A stretch of 64,000 bases of DNA from JBBWZH01 sp035544115 (GCA_963714145.1 OY970235.1:9424001-9488000); one strand, 5' to 3'; shown: positions 8,247 through 16,397, counted from the first letter of the stretch. Program-made: numbers and translations. Notes: generated by a model not told the origin, from the sequence alone.

Positions 8247-8720
8247 GAGGGTCCTCCGCGGGCGGGTGATGTCAATCGGGTGTCGAAGCGCTTCGATTCG
8301 AAGCGCTTCGATGACACATGCTCCGTACGGGTGTATGGCCGCGATGTTTCGGACATACTACGGCCGACGATCGTCTGGCGGTACATCCGAGATCCACCGG
8401 TTGGAACGGCCCGGTACGTCCACATTGGAGCCGGTACCGGTGGCCGCCGGGACGGCCGTTCGGGTTAGTTGTCGCCCGGCAGTCCAGCACCGACGCGTTC
8501 GGAGGGCGGCTGTCCCGGTCGATCTGTGGGGGCGCCCGGCGGCCGGGCCCACCGGGGTGGAGCATGACGGCGGATCCGGCTGCCGGACGACCTCAGCGTG
8601 CGCGTGTACCCGCCGCCGCACGCGTGCGGCCGTGCCCCGCTGGTGGAACTCGACCGCGTCGCCGGCTGCCCGGTGTCCTGATCTGTCCATTGTGGACCCA
8701 GCCGGGCCGGCGGGCGGCGG
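8247..8720. other. Intergenic region upstream of the sugar importer
   Basis: Apart from the double operator at 8283-8311 and one copy of the dispersed GTCC-N5-GGAC palindrome at 8685-8697, I see no gene or structure in these 474 bases. The open frames here are short and lack both codon bias and ribosome binding sites. The stretch from 8312 to 8400 is relatively A+T-rich and could hold the operon promoter, but no good hexamer pair can be pointed to. Confidence 0.5.
8283..8311. promoter_or_regulatory. Tandem LacI-type operators
   Basis: The perfect 14-bp palindrome TCGAAGCGCTTCGA occurs twice, at 8283-8296 and 8298-8311, with centres 15 bp apart; the whole block with its TGTC/GACA flanks is itself symmetrical. 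The central AAGCGCTT is the usual core of LacI/GalR-family operators. It lies just upstream of the sugar importer operon. No LacI-family gene is present in the window, so the repressor acts from elsewhere. Confidence 0.82.
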
Positions 8721-9764
8721 TCAGCCGCTGAGCAGGTCCACGCAGCGGGTGGCCGCGGCCAACGCGTCCGGGTCGCCGGTGCGGGTGTACACGTCGGCGG
8801 CGGTGTCCGAGAACTTGATCACGTGTTCGTCGCCGTGCGCGGCGGCCCGGTCGAGCAGGTTGGCGACCGCGTCCGGCCCGGGCGCGCCGACCGGCAGCTG
8901 CTCCGGCGGCGCCGCGGTCACCGGCGCGTAGGCCGCGATCAGCACGGCGCTGGCCACCCAGGACGCGGTCAGGCTCGGCGCCCACAGCTGCACCGGCAGC
9001 GCGGGCAGCGCGTGCAGCACCGCGTTCGGCGCGGTCGCCGCGTGCACCAGCAGGACCGGGCTGGCGTGCCCGTGGGTGCGGTACCGCCGGGTGGCGGCGG
9101 CGACCAGGTCGGCGAGCTGCCGCGGCACGTCGTCCGGGTCGTCCGGCGGGCGCACCGCGGCGAGTGCGCCCGGCCAGCCGGCCAGCTCGCCCAGCTGGGC
9201 GAGCCGGGACGCGACGGTGCCGCGCTGGACCGGGATGCGCGGCACCGCGTCGAGCGCGGCGGCCGGCTCCAGCTCGCCGGCCGGCGCGGTGACGCCCGGC
9301 ACCGGCCGAACCTTCGCCGCCCAGTAGGCCAGGCCGTGCGCCAGTTCGGTGACCGCCGCCGGGCTCTCGTCGCCGGCCAGCAGGGTGCGGGTGGCGTGCC
9401 CGGTGCGGATCACCCCGTGCGTCGCGCCGGCCACGATCCCGGGCAGCAGCCGCGGCCACCAGGTGACCAGCACCTCCCGCCAGGGCCGCTCGGCGACCTG
9501 CCGGGCGAGGTACCCGGTCCAGTCGCCGACCCGGCGCTCGTCCCCGAGCGCCGCCGGCCAGCTCCGGTCCGTGATCCGGTCGCTGGCCGCGGGCAGTTCG
9601 TCCAGCCGGCGGACGTACCGGTCCAGCCAGCCGGGCAGTTCGTCCGCGTGGCCACGCCGGACCAGCACCTCCGCCGCCATCGGCCCGTGATTGGTCAGCC
9701 GGTCCGCGCCCCATTCAGGGCCGGTCCGGTGCAGCCGCTCGTACGCCTCGGCCAGGATCTCCAC
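8721..9764 (-). CDS. Questin oxidase-like protein
   Basis: Protein of 347 residues. GTG at 9764 is chosen because AGGAGGA lies about six bases upstream; the longer frame adds a basic stretch without signal. The N-terminal segment NHGPMAAEVLVRRG and the following WLDRYVRRL are characteristic of the questin oxidase-like family (DUF4243), whose fungal member cleaves the anthraquinone questin; bacterial members are mostly uncharacterised. Further features are THGVIRTGHATR and a histidine-rich C-terminal part (HALPALP, AAAHGDEHVIKF). No polyketide genes adjoin it, so its role here is unknown. It stands alone, with 200 bases to the next leftward gene. Confidence 0.7.
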   Translation of the reverse strand: MEILAEAYERLHRTGPEWGADRLTNHGPMAAEVLVRRGHADELPGWLDRYVRRLDELPAASDRITDRSWPAALGDERRVGDWTGYLARQVAERPWREVLVTWWPRLLPGIVAGATHGVIRTGHATRTLLAGDESPAAVTELAHGLAYWAAKVRPVPGVTAPAGELEPAAALDAVPRIPVQRGTVASRLAQLGELAGWPGALAAVRPPDDPDDVPRQLADLVAAATRRYRTHGHASPVLLVHAATAPNAVLHALPALPVQLWAPSLTASWVASAVLIAAYAPVTAAPPEQLPVGAPGPDAVANLLDRAAAHGDEHVIKFSDTAADVYTRTGDPDALAAATRCVDLLSG

Positions 9765-9962
9765 GCAGCTCCTCCTCGTCCGTACCGCCAACGCTAGGCA
9801 CCGCCCTGGCCGGCCGAAAGGGCCAATGTCGAACGGGTTGTCCGGGCCAGTACGGGGTATCCGGGCCAGTACGAGCACCCCGGGGTGGGCCGCCAGCCCC
9901 AGCAGGACCTGGGCGGCGGCCGCGCGGGTCGGGCCGGGCAGCTGCCGGCGGCGGCCAGCTGT

Positions 9963-10715
9963 CTACAGTGGACGGTCGAGGTCGATCGGGCCGCTGCCGG
10001 CGGCGAGGTCGACCGGCCCGGTGTAGGCGGCGCGGGCCGCGGCGAGCGCTTTGTGTTCGTCGGTGCCGGGCAGCAGGTGGGTCAGCAGCAGCCGCCCGAC
10101 ACCGGCCGCGGTGGCCTGCTCGCCCGCCTGGCCGGCGGTGCTCAGGTTGCCGGTACTCGCGGTCGGCAGCCGCTCCGGGAACGAGGCCTCGGCCAGCAGC
10201 AGCGCGGCGTTGTCGGCCAGCGCGACCATGTCCGGGTGCGGCGCGGCGTCACCGGTGTAGGCAAGCACCGTGCCGCCGGCGCTGAGCCGCAGCCCGAGGT
10301 TCGGGACGGAATGTGGCAGCAGCCGGGTCTGTGCGCTGAACGGGCCGATCTCCAGCGCCGCACCCGGGGTCAGCGGGTGCAGCGTGCAGCCGTCGGCGCC
10401 CATCCGCGGCGGATCCAGCGCGAGCACCGCGTCGACCGCGCCGGCCAGCGAGTAGACCGGCAACCGCGGCGGCGGCTCGGCGGCGAGGGTGCGGGCGCGC
10501 AGCAGCGGGCTCAGGTCCGCGCAGTGATCCGGATGCGCGTGGCTCACGAACACCGCGTCCACCTGCTCCGGCTGGACCAGCGCGAGCAGCCGGGGCACCG
10601 TCGCGTACCCCGGGTCGATCAGCAGCCGGAACCCGTCCTGCTCGACCAGGTACCCGCTGCACGCCTGCCCCGCCGCCGGCCAGGCCCCGCACCCACCGAG
10701 CACCGTCATCCGCAT
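9963..10715 (-). CDS. Metallo-beta-lactamase-fold hydrolase
   Basis: Protein of 250 residues. ATG at 10715 is chosen because the conserved fold begins at once (MRMTVLGGCGAWPA); the longer open frame adds only an arginine-rich stretch. The metal-binding motif SHAHPDH is near residue 60, and later histidine and aspartate ligands can be seen (LPHS, YTGDAA, LLTHLLPG). The overall layout resembles the RNase Z / PhnP-like branch, which includes actinobacterial cyclic-nucleotide phosphodiesterases such as Rv1339. Which substrate this member uses is not evident. Confidence 0.82.
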   Translation of the reverse strand: MRMTVLGGCGAWPAAGQACSGYLVEQDGFRLLIDPGYATVPRLLALVQPEQVDAVFVSHAHPDHCADLSPLLRARTLAAEPPPRLPVYSLAGAVDAVLALDPPRMGADGCTLHPLTPGAALEIGPFSAQTRLLPHSVPNLGLRLSAGGTVLAYTGDAAPHPDMVALADNAALLLAEASFPERLPTASTGNLSTAGQAGEQATAAGVGRLLLTHLLPGTDEHKALAAARAAYTGPVDLAAGSGPIDLDRPL

Positions 10716-10878
10716 CCCGGCGACGCTACCCCTGCCCCGCCGCCGCCGGCTCCGGACGTAGCTCCGGGACCGCACCAGCCGGCCCAGCGCAGCTGACCCG
10801 CCCGCAATGACGGTCGTCCGCGCCAAACTCGACAACCTCACCCGCGCCGGCTCCGGGCGATCCGCCGCCCGGGCCGGG

Positions 10879-11673
10879 TCAGCGGGTGCGGGAGCGGGGT
10901 GTGGGCTGCAGCCGCAGCCGCTGCGCGGGGCCGGCCAGCTGGGCCTGCAGCCGGGGCTTGATCTCCTGCCAGGCCGATGAGTCGCGCAGCCGCTGCTGGT
11001 AGGCCGCGTGCGCCTGTTCGCTGTCGTACGCGGCGAACCGGACCACCACCTGCTCGCCCTCGCGGACCGGCAATGCGGGGAAGTTGTTCGCTGCCGGTTC
11101 GGTGCGCAGCTCCGCGACGGCGTGCCGGCCGGCCTCGGCCAGCACCGGGTCGACCTGGGAGTGCAGCAGGTCGAGCAGTTGCGCCTCCTCGCCGGCCGGG
11201 TCGACCCCGGGCAGCGGGTAGACCGTCGCGGTGATCAGTGAACCGGCCGGTACGGCGGCATCGAGCGGTGGGCGGAGCGGGCTGGCCAGCGGGAACCCGC
11301 CGCCGTCGGTGACCGGGCGCAGCAGCAACACGTCGTCGATGTCGAGCATGGTCGCGTTGGCGGCGGCCGAATGCTCCTTCCAGACCGGCCCGGTGTAGAA
11401 CGCGGTGAGCCGGTCGGGCCGGCTGTCCATCTCCAGGTAGCCGCGCAGCCAGACGAACCGGTCGGCCCGGTCAAGGTCGCGGAACTGGCCGATGATCTGC
11501 ATGCCCAGCTCCTCCTGGGACTCGGTGAACGCCCGGTCGAACAACTCGACCAGCACCTCCCGACCGCCCGGAACCAGCGTGTACTGCCGCAGCTCCACGA
11601 TCGGCCAGCTCGCCACCGCCGTACCGGCCGCCGACCCCACGCCCGCCGGCCCCTGCCAGCCACCATCAACCAT
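10879..11673 (-). CDS. NIPSNAP-family protein
   Basis: Protein of 264 residues. The segment VELRQYTLVPGGREVLVELFD near residue 26 and the repeat of the same ferredoxin-like pattern later (ITATVYPLP, VVVRFAAYDS) fit a NIPSNAP or dimeric alpha/beta-barrel protein with two such halves. The function of bacterial members is unclear. ATG at 11673 is preferred although it lacks a ribosome binding site. A TATCGT hexamer lies eight bases before it, which suggests a leaderless message. The gene is in line with, but separate from, the MarR gene upstream. Confidence 0.68.
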   Translation of the reverse strand: MVDGGWQGPAGVGSAAGTAVASWPIVELRQYTLVPGGREVLVELFDRAFTESQEELGMQIIGQFRDLDRADRFVWLRGYLEMDSRPDRLTAFYTGPVWKEHSAAANATMLDIDDVLLLRPVTDGGGFPLASPLRPPLDAAVPAGSLITATVYPLPGVDPAGEEAQLLDLLHSQVDPVLAEAGRHAVAELRTEPAANNFPALPVREGEQVVVRFAAYDSEQAHAAYQQRLRDSSAWQEIKPRLQAQLAGPAQRLRLQPTPRSRTR

Positions 11674-11810
11674 GCCGACACGATAGGGGCCACCACCGAC
11701 AAATCCCGGCCACCCGGCCACCCGGATGGGAGTTCGAGGTCGCCTGCACGGATTTTCACGCCCGGCTGCACTCCTATCCGGCGGGACGAGACGTGCGCCC
11801 GGGGAACGAG

Positions 11811-12269
11811 CTATGCACCGTCGCTGCCGTCGCGCAGGGAATGGATCATGCTCTGCAGGATCCGGAACGCGGCTGACTGCTCGGTCCCGGTCAGGCCGGC
11901 CAGCATTCTGACCTCGACGGACCGGACCGCTACGGTCGCCTTCTTGAGGCTGGCTCGGCCGCGCGGTGTGAGCCGGGTGGGAAGAACCTTCCCGACGGGT
12001 GCCGCCGCGGGCCTGGTCACGTAGCCCTCTCGTTCCAGGGCCTGGAGCAGCACGTTCATCGACTGCCGGGTCACGAACGCGCCCCGCGCGAGCTCGGAGT
12101 TCGACAAGCCCGGTCGTTGCGCCAGCAGCTCGAGACAGGCGTAGCGCGTCACGCTCATCCCGAGCGGCCGCAGCACCTCCTCCATGGCCGCGCGCAGGGC
12201 GCTCGACGCCTCTTTCAGCAGGTAGCCCAGTGACGTCTCCAGGTCGACGCCGACACCGTCTTGACTCAT
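11811..12269 (-). CDS. MarR-family repressor
   Basis: Protein of 152 residues with a winged helix at about residues 35-105 (LELLAQRPGLSNSELARGAFVTRQSMNVLL as recognition region, then LEREGYVTR and a beta wing around PVGKVLPTRLTPRG). Helices at both ends form the dimer. It is divergent from the VOC gene at 12329, and the 59 bases between them hold two palindromes built on TGTCAG/CTGACA. The left palindrome overlaps this gene's own start codon, so autorepression is likely. Confidence 0.9.
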   Translation of the reverse strand: MSQDGVGVDLETSLGYLLKEASSALRAAMEEVLRPLGMSVTRYACLELLAQRPGLSNSELARGAFVTRQSMNVLLQALEREGYVTRPAAAPVGKVLPTRLTPRGRASLKKATVAVRSVEVRMLAGLTGTEQSAAFRILQSMIHSLRDGSDGA

Positions 12270-12290
12270 GTCAGCATTCTGACATAGACT
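12261..12290 (+). promoter_or_regulatory. Promoter of the VOC gene
   Basis: TTGACT (12261-12266) and TAGACT (12285-12290) are 18 bases apart and read rightward toward the VOC gene at 12329. The left MarR operator fills the spacer, so a bound repressor would exclude polymerase. Confidence 0.68.
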
Positions 12291-12312
12291 CCGTGTCAGG
12301 AAACTGACACGG
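12268..12312. promoter_or_regulatory. Two MarR operators
   Basis: ATGTCAG-CATT-CTGACAT (12268-12285) and CCGTGTCAG-GAAA-CTGACACGG (12291-12312) share the core GTCAG-N4-CTGAC and have centres 25 bp apart. The left one overlaps both the promoter spacer and the marR start codon; the right one follows the -10 box. Both the shape and the place are those of MarR operators. Confidence 0.8.
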
Positions 12313-12328
12313 AAGAAGGAGTTTCATC

Positions 12329-12697
12329 ATGCCCGCCACCGGCCCCGACTTCATCTCGCTGCAAGCGCGCGACCTCGACGCTTCGCAGGCGTTCTACGAG
12401 CAGTACCTCGGCCTGGTCCGCTCGCCGGCCGGCCCTCCGCATGCCGTCGTCTTCGAGACGAAGCCGATCGCGTTCGCCCTGCGCGACGTCGTTCCCGGCA
12501 CCGATCTCGCATCCGTCACTCAGCCCGGCATCGGTGCCGCGATCTGGCTCCGGGCCACCGGCGTCCAGGACATTCACGATGCTCTCGTCGCCGACGGCCA
12601 CACCATCGTCTCCGCACCGATCGACGGCCCCTTCGGCCGGACATTCACCTTCGCCGACCCCGACGGCTACCAGATCACTCTCCACGACCGCGCCTGA
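12329..12697 (+). CDS. VOC-family (glyoxalase-like) protein
   Basis: Protein of 122 residues made of two beta-alpha-beta-beta-beta modules, the fold shared by glyoxalase I, dioxygenases and antibiotic-binding proteins. The opening FISLQARDLDASQAFYEQYLG and the end FTFADPDGYQITLHD are family hallmarks. AAGGAG lies eight bases before the ATG. As the only gene opposite the MarR repressor, it is probably induced by a small toxic molecule that the repressor senses; whether it binds or breaks down that molecule cannot be told. Confidence 0.87.
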   Translation: MPATGPDFISLQARDLDASQAFYEQYLGLVRSPAGPPHAVVFETKPIAFALRDVVPGTDLASVTQPGIGAAIWLRATGVQDIHDALVADGHTIVSAPIDGPFGRTFTFADPDGYQITLHDRA

Positions 12698-12880
12698 TCG
12701 GCCGAGCGCCACCGGACGATCACGTACCACGTCAAGAACACCCGCGGCCGCACCTGCCCGGACGGGAACTTCACCGCCGGTGGCAGGCCTACCGGTGTGC
12801 TGGTCATGAAGGCCAGCGTCAATACCACCGTCAGCCAGGGCTGGAACTACACCTTCGGCTGGCACCCGCCGTTCGCCTGA
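12698..12880 (+). pseudogene. Remnant of a secreted-protein gene (C-terminal end)
   Basis: Directly after the VOC stop, and in the same frame, about 60 codons stay open to a TGA at 12878-12880 with strong coding bias. The translation has a protein-like texture (ITYHVKNTRGRTCP, then NFTAGGRPTGVLVMKAS, then QGWNYTFGWHPPF) but there is no proper start: only GTG and ATG codons midway. It looks like the last third of another gene that lost its beginning, perhaps when the marR-VOC pair was inserted or the locus rearranged. I do not recognise the parent family. Read-through of the VOC stop is a less likely reading. Confidence 0.5.
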
Positions 12881-12924
12881 TCGGCGCTAGCCCGCCAGTG
12901 AGAGCACAACCAGCGGTTGTCCCG

Positions 12925-13839
12925 CTAGGCGGCGGTTGGGGTCTCGGCGTGCAGGGTGCGGAGGGCATGCTCGTGGGCGGCGGCCAGCGCGTCGGCAGCC
13001 GGAACGGGGATGTCGGGGACGATGCCGGTGCCTTCCCAGTTGGTGCCGGTGGCCGGATGTACCGGCCGGCCGACCGGGACAGTCACTTCCAGATGCGGGT
13101 GGACGGTGTGCGCGACGCGTGGGTGCGCGCCGCCGCCGGTGCACTCGCCGACGATCGTGGCGCGGCCGTGCTGCTGCAGGTCGTAGCAGAGCTCCTCGGC
13201 GCCGGAGAAGGTGGCGGAGCTGGTCAGCAGGTAGAGCGGCTTGGTGCCGCCGAACCGGTCGCCGGGCACGTACGGCAGGCTCCAGGACTGCCGATCGGCC
13301 TCGTCGCGGTGCTGCATGGTGAACAGCAGGGTGGGCTCGTCCAGCAGGTAGCCGCAGATCAGCGCGACCATGCTGGGGTCGCCGCCGACGTTGCGGCGCA
13401 GGTCGATGATCAGCGCATCGGTGCCGGCGACCAGTTGCATGGCCGCGGTGACCCCCGGGCCGGACATCGACGGCGGGAACAGGATCGGGCGCAGTTCGAG
13501 GTAGCCGACGTTGCCGGGCTGCCACTCGACCCGGCCGACACCGCCGAGGCTGCGCTTGGCCTCCCGCTCCAGCCAGGCCAGCGAGGCCGCCTCCGGGTCG
13601 GCCGGGATCGGCTCGGCGCTGTACTTCAGCCGCAGGTGCCGGTCGCCGTTGACGGACTGCAGGTCCTCGGTGACCAGCCGGCCCAGTGTCTCCGGACTGT
13701 CCACTGTGGAGTATCGACCGGCCGCGGCGCGAGCGGCCAGCAGGGCGGCCAGGTCCGCGCCGAGGTCGGCGAAGATGTACTGCTCGGTGACCAGTTCCCC
13801 GGTCCGTCCGATGATCTCGGTGACTTCCGCTGGCAACAT
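12925..13839 (-). CDS. S41-family peptidase
   Basis: Protein of 304 residues of the tail-specific or IRBP-like S41 protease group. ATG at 13839 has AAGGAG six bases upstream, so the longer frame is rejected. The N-terminal helical part leads to the catalytic core: IIDLRRNVGGDPS (about residue 160), then LTSSATFSGAEEL, whose second-strand serine is the likely nucleophile, followed by GECTGGGAHP. There is no signal peptide and no PDZ domain, so it is probably cytoplasmic, unlike typical C-terminal processing proteases. It is divergent from an ArsR-type regulator and shares a palindromic operator with it. Confidence 0.85.
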   Translation of the reverse strand: MLPAEVTEIIGRTGELVTEQYIFADLGADLAALLAARAAAGRYSTVDSPETLGRLVTEDLQSVNGDRHLRLKYSAEPIPADPEAASLAWLEREAKRSLGGVGRVEWQPGNVGYLELRPILFPPSMSGPGVTAAMQLVAGTDALIIDLRRNVGGDPSMVALICGYLLDEPTLLFTMQHRDEADRQSWSLPYVPGDRFGGTKPLYLLTSSATFSGAEELCYDLQQHGRATIVGECTGGGAHPRVAHTVHPHLEVTVPVGRPVHPATGTNWEGTGIVPDIPVPAADALAAAHEHALRTLHAETPTAA

Positions 13840-13891
13840 CGGGGCTCCTTGGCTGGCTCGGCCTCGTCCGGCCAGCAGTAGAGCAGCCACG

Positions 13892-13906
13892 TTGACAAAG
13901 CGTCAA
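13892..13906. promoter_or_regulatory. Operator and overlapping divergent promoters of the ArsR/S41 pair
   Basis: TTGAC-AAAGC-GTCAA (13892-13906) is a perfect palindrome whose two halves are also the -35 boxes of opposite promoters. Rightward, TTGACA is followed after 17 bases by GACACT (13915-13920) six bases before the GTG at 13927. Leftward, TTGACG is followed after 18 bases by TCTACT. One bound regulator would silence both genes. Confidence 0.65.
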
Positions 13907-13926
13907 GAGATGCAGACACTTAATCC

Positions 13927-14445
13927 GTGGACGAACAGCCGGTCGACGACGTGCAGCACGTCACCACTCCGGCGCAGTTCAAGGCGCTGGCGCACCCGTT
14001 CCGGCAGCGGCTGCTGTTCGCGCTGGGCCAGCAGCCGGCGACGATCAGCCAGCTCGCGGTGGCGCTCGGCGCGCAGAAGGGAAACGTCGGCCATCACCTG
14101 AAGGTGTTGCGCGAGGCCGGCATGGTCCGGGTGGCCGAAACCCGCCGGGTCCGCGGCGGCACCGAGCAGTACTACCAGCGCACCGCCCGCATGCTCGACA
14201 TCGCCACCAAGGAGGCCGGCCCGATCGCGGCGATGCTCGAAGCGGTCGCCGGCGAGATCGCCGCGGCGCCGGCTGACCCGCTGCTCGGCCTGCGGCACGT
14301 CCGGCTGTCCGCCGCCCAGGCCGAACGGCTCGCCGCGACCCTGTCCGACCTGCTCAGCGGTGCCGTCGACGCCGGACCGGGCGAACCGCGATACGGCCTG
14401 CTGGTCAGCCTCTACCGGCACGCCGACGCCGAACCGCAGGCCTGA
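13927..14445 (+). CDS. ArsR-family regulator
   Basis: Protein of 172 residues. The winged helix lies at about residues 15-85 (FKALAHPFRQRLLFALG, ATISQLAVALGAQKGNVGHHLKVL, then REAGMVRVAETRRV with the wing). No paired cysteines are seen, so it is not a metal sensor of the classical kind; it resembles the ArsR branch that senses other signals. The GTG start has no ribosome binding site and follows a promoter directly, so the message is probably leaderless. The divergent S41 peptidase gene is the likely target. Confidence 0.85.
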   Translation: MDEQPVDDVQHVTTPAQFKALAHPFRQRLLFALGQQPATISQLAVALGAQKGNVGHHLKVLREAGMVRVAETRRVRGGTEQYYQRTARMLDIATKEAGPIAAMLEAVAGEIAAAPADPLLGLRHVRLSAAQAERLAATLSDLLSGAVDAGPGEPRYGLLVSLYRHADAEPQA

Positions 14446-14567
14446 CGAAGTCGCCCCACGGTCGGGCCCTGCGGTCCATCGGCCGAGCCGGCCGCCGCGC
14501 CGTCCAGCTTCCTCATTCCGGACCTCGATCGTGATAGGTTTCGAGGAAGTCGATCATCGGAGGGGAC

Positions 14568-15236
14568 GTGTCGGAACAGCCCTGGACGCCGCGCAACACC
14601 GTGCTGGCCGGGGCCGCGGCGGCCGCCCGGCTGGCCGAGTTCGGGCTGCGGCCGGAGTTCTTCACCCAGGCCCAGGCCCGTGGCGACGAGCAGCGGTCGC
14701 GCTGCCTGCCGGAGCACCCGCGGACGTTCCCGGGGCAGGTGATGTGGGCGGAGACGACCGCCGCGCTGCGCGGTGAGTTGCTCCGCCTCGACCGGGGCTG
14801 GCAGCTCGGTAGCAGCCGCAACTACGAGACCGTCTTCAACGCCGAGGTGCGGATGGCGATATCGGTGCTCGGTGGCGACATGTTCACCGGCGTGCGCGGC
14901 ATCCGGGCGCCCAAGGCGGCGCACCCACGCGGTCCGGTGACGTCCAACCGGATCAGCCACAACTTCACCGACCAGTACGTCCTGCCGCTGGACGGGCTGG
15001 AGCTGCCGGTGCCGACCGACCAGCAGTGCCAGACCTGGTTCTTCCTGATCAATGCCCGGGACGAGACGCTGTACAGCGAACTCTCGCTGGCCAGCGATGT
15101 CGGCGTCGACCGGCGGATCGGCGGCTGGGCCGAGCGCATCCTGCTGCCCGAGATGCCGATGCCCGGAGCGGTCACGCCGGTGCAGTTGCGGGATGACGAC
15201 GACGAGCCGGCGACTGTCCATGTCGGACGGAGGTAG
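14568..15236 (+). CDS. Unknown protein, partner of the XRE-ImmA/IrrE gene
   Basis: Protein of 222 residues starting at GTG 14568, with GAGGGGAC just upstream. I do not recognise the family. It has no signal peptide or membrane segment and is acidic toward its end (RDDDDEP). Visible features are FFTQAQARGDEQRSRC, RNYETVFNAEVRMA, ISHNFTDQYVLPLDG and TWFFLINARDETLYSELSLA, suggestive of a mixed alpha/beta protein. The next gene starts 17 bases before this one ends, so the two are translationally coupled and should act together, for example as a toxin or stress effector with its protease regulator. That role is inference. Confidence 0.75.
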   Translation: MSEQPWTPRNTVLAGAAAAARLAEFGLRPEFFTQAQARGDEQRSRCLPEHPRTFPGQVMWAETTAALRGELLRLDRGWQLGSSRNYETVFNAEVRMAISVLGGDMFTGVRGIRAPKAAHPRGPVTSNRISHNFTDQYVLPLDGLELPVPTDQQCQTWFFLINARDETLYSELSLASDVGVDRRIGGWAERILLPEMPMPGAVTPVQLRDDDDEPATVHVGRR

Positions 15237-16359
15237 CCAGCCGGACGCGTTCAACCCGGGCCGGCTGCGGGTGGCCCGGGAACGCCGTGGGCTGACCAAG
15301 GACGCGCTGGCCCGGCACTGCGCGGTCTCCCGGCGGGCGGTCACCGACTGGGAGGGTGGCCGGGTGGAGGCGCCCCCGATCGACCGGATCGCGGCCGCGC
15401 TGGAGTTCCCGCAGTCGTTCTTCGTCCGGGACGATGCCGAGGATCTACCAGCCGACTCGGTCAGTTTCCGCGCGCTCACCGCGATGAGCCAGCGGCAGCT
15501 GCGCAAGGTGCTCGCGAACGCGGCGCTGGTGCTGGAGTTCGCCGGCTGGTTGGACGAGCGCTACCGCACCCCGGCCGTCGACATACCGTCCATTGAGGAC
15601 CTGACGGTTTCCCAGCACGAGTCCGAACCGTCCCCGGTGGACGCGGCCGCGGCGCTGCGGGCGATCTGGGGCCTGGGTGCGAAGCCGGTCAAGGACATGC
15701 TGGCGTTGCTGGAGAGCCGCGGTGTCTACGTGTTCGGCCTGGCCGACGACGAGCGCGAGGTGGACGCGTTCTCGTTCTGGCAGGGCGGCCGGCCGTACGT
15801 GTTCGTGAACGTCACCAAGTCGGCCGAGCGGGTGCGCTTCGACCTGGCGCACGAGCTTGGCCACCTGTGCATGCACCGGGGCGTGCCGACCTGCCGCAAC
15901 CGCCGGTTCGAGCTGGCCGCGAACATCTTCGCCAGCGCCTTCCTGATGCCCAGCGAGGGCCTGCTGCCGCAGCTGACCGCCGCGCCGCAACTGGTCGACG
16001 TACTGCGGCTGAAGCGGCACTGGCGGGTGTCGGCGCTGGCGATGGTGCGCCGGCTGCACCAGTTGGGCCGGCTGTCCGACTGGCAGTACCGGTCCTGGCT
16101 GATCGACTTCAGCCGCCGCGGCTACCGCACCAGCGAGCCGGACGGTCTCGCGCTGGAGCAGTCCTCGCTGCTGCGGCAGGTGTTGACGCTGGCCCGCGAG
16201 GATGGCTGGACGCTGCCCCGGATCTCCCGCGGCCTCGGCATCCCGGCCGCCGACCTCAGCTCCGCCCTGTTCGGCCTGACCATCACCCCGGTCCCGGCCG
16301 GCGCGCGGCCCGCGTTGCCGGCCGACGCCGGGCCGCGCCCCCAGCTCCGCCGGGTCTGA
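15220..16359 (+). CDS. XRE regulator with ImmA/IrrE metallopeptidase domain
   Basis: Protein of 379 residues starting at ATG 15220, inside the end of the preceding gene. An N-terminal XRE helix-turn-helix spans about residues 13-68 (LRVARERRGLTKDALARHCAVSRRAVTDWE). The ImmA/IrrE (COG2856) domain holds the zinc motif HELGH at about residue 213, in RFDLAHELGHLCMH, and a second conserved segment FELAANIFASAFLMP that supplies the third ligand. Members of this class cut or inactivate a partner repressor or antitoxin under stress. The long C-terminal part looks like additional regulatory sequence. It ends at a terminator shared with the leftward glpD. Confidence 0.9.
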   Translation: MSDGGSQPDAFNPGRLRVARERRGLTKDALARHCAVSRRAVTDWEGGRVEAPPIDRIAAALEFPQSFFVRDDAEDLPADSVSFRALTAMSQRQLRKVLANAALVLEFAGWLDERYRTPAVDIPSIEDLTVSQHESEPSPVDAAAALRAIWGLGAKPVKDMLALLESRGVYVFGLADDEREVDAFSFWQGGRPYVFVNVTKSAERVRFDLAHELGHLCMHRGVPTCRNRRFELAANIFASAFLMPSEGLLPQLTAAPQLVDVLRLKRHWRVSALAMVRRLHQLGRLSDWQYRSWLIDFSRRGYRTSEPDGLALEQSSLLRQVLTLAREDGWTLPRISRGLGIPAADLSSALFGLTITPVPAGARPALPADAGPRPQLRRV

Positions 16360-16365
16360 CCCGCC

Positions 16366-16397
16366 GGCCAACCCGGCCAGGCCCGCCCGGGTTGGCC
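16366..16397. terminator. Bidirectional terminator
   Basis: GGCCAACCCGG (16366-16376) and CCGGGTTGGCC (16387-16397) form a perfect 11-bp stem with a 10-base loop between the stop codons of the XRE-IrrE gene and the leftward glpD gene. Confidence 0.75.
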
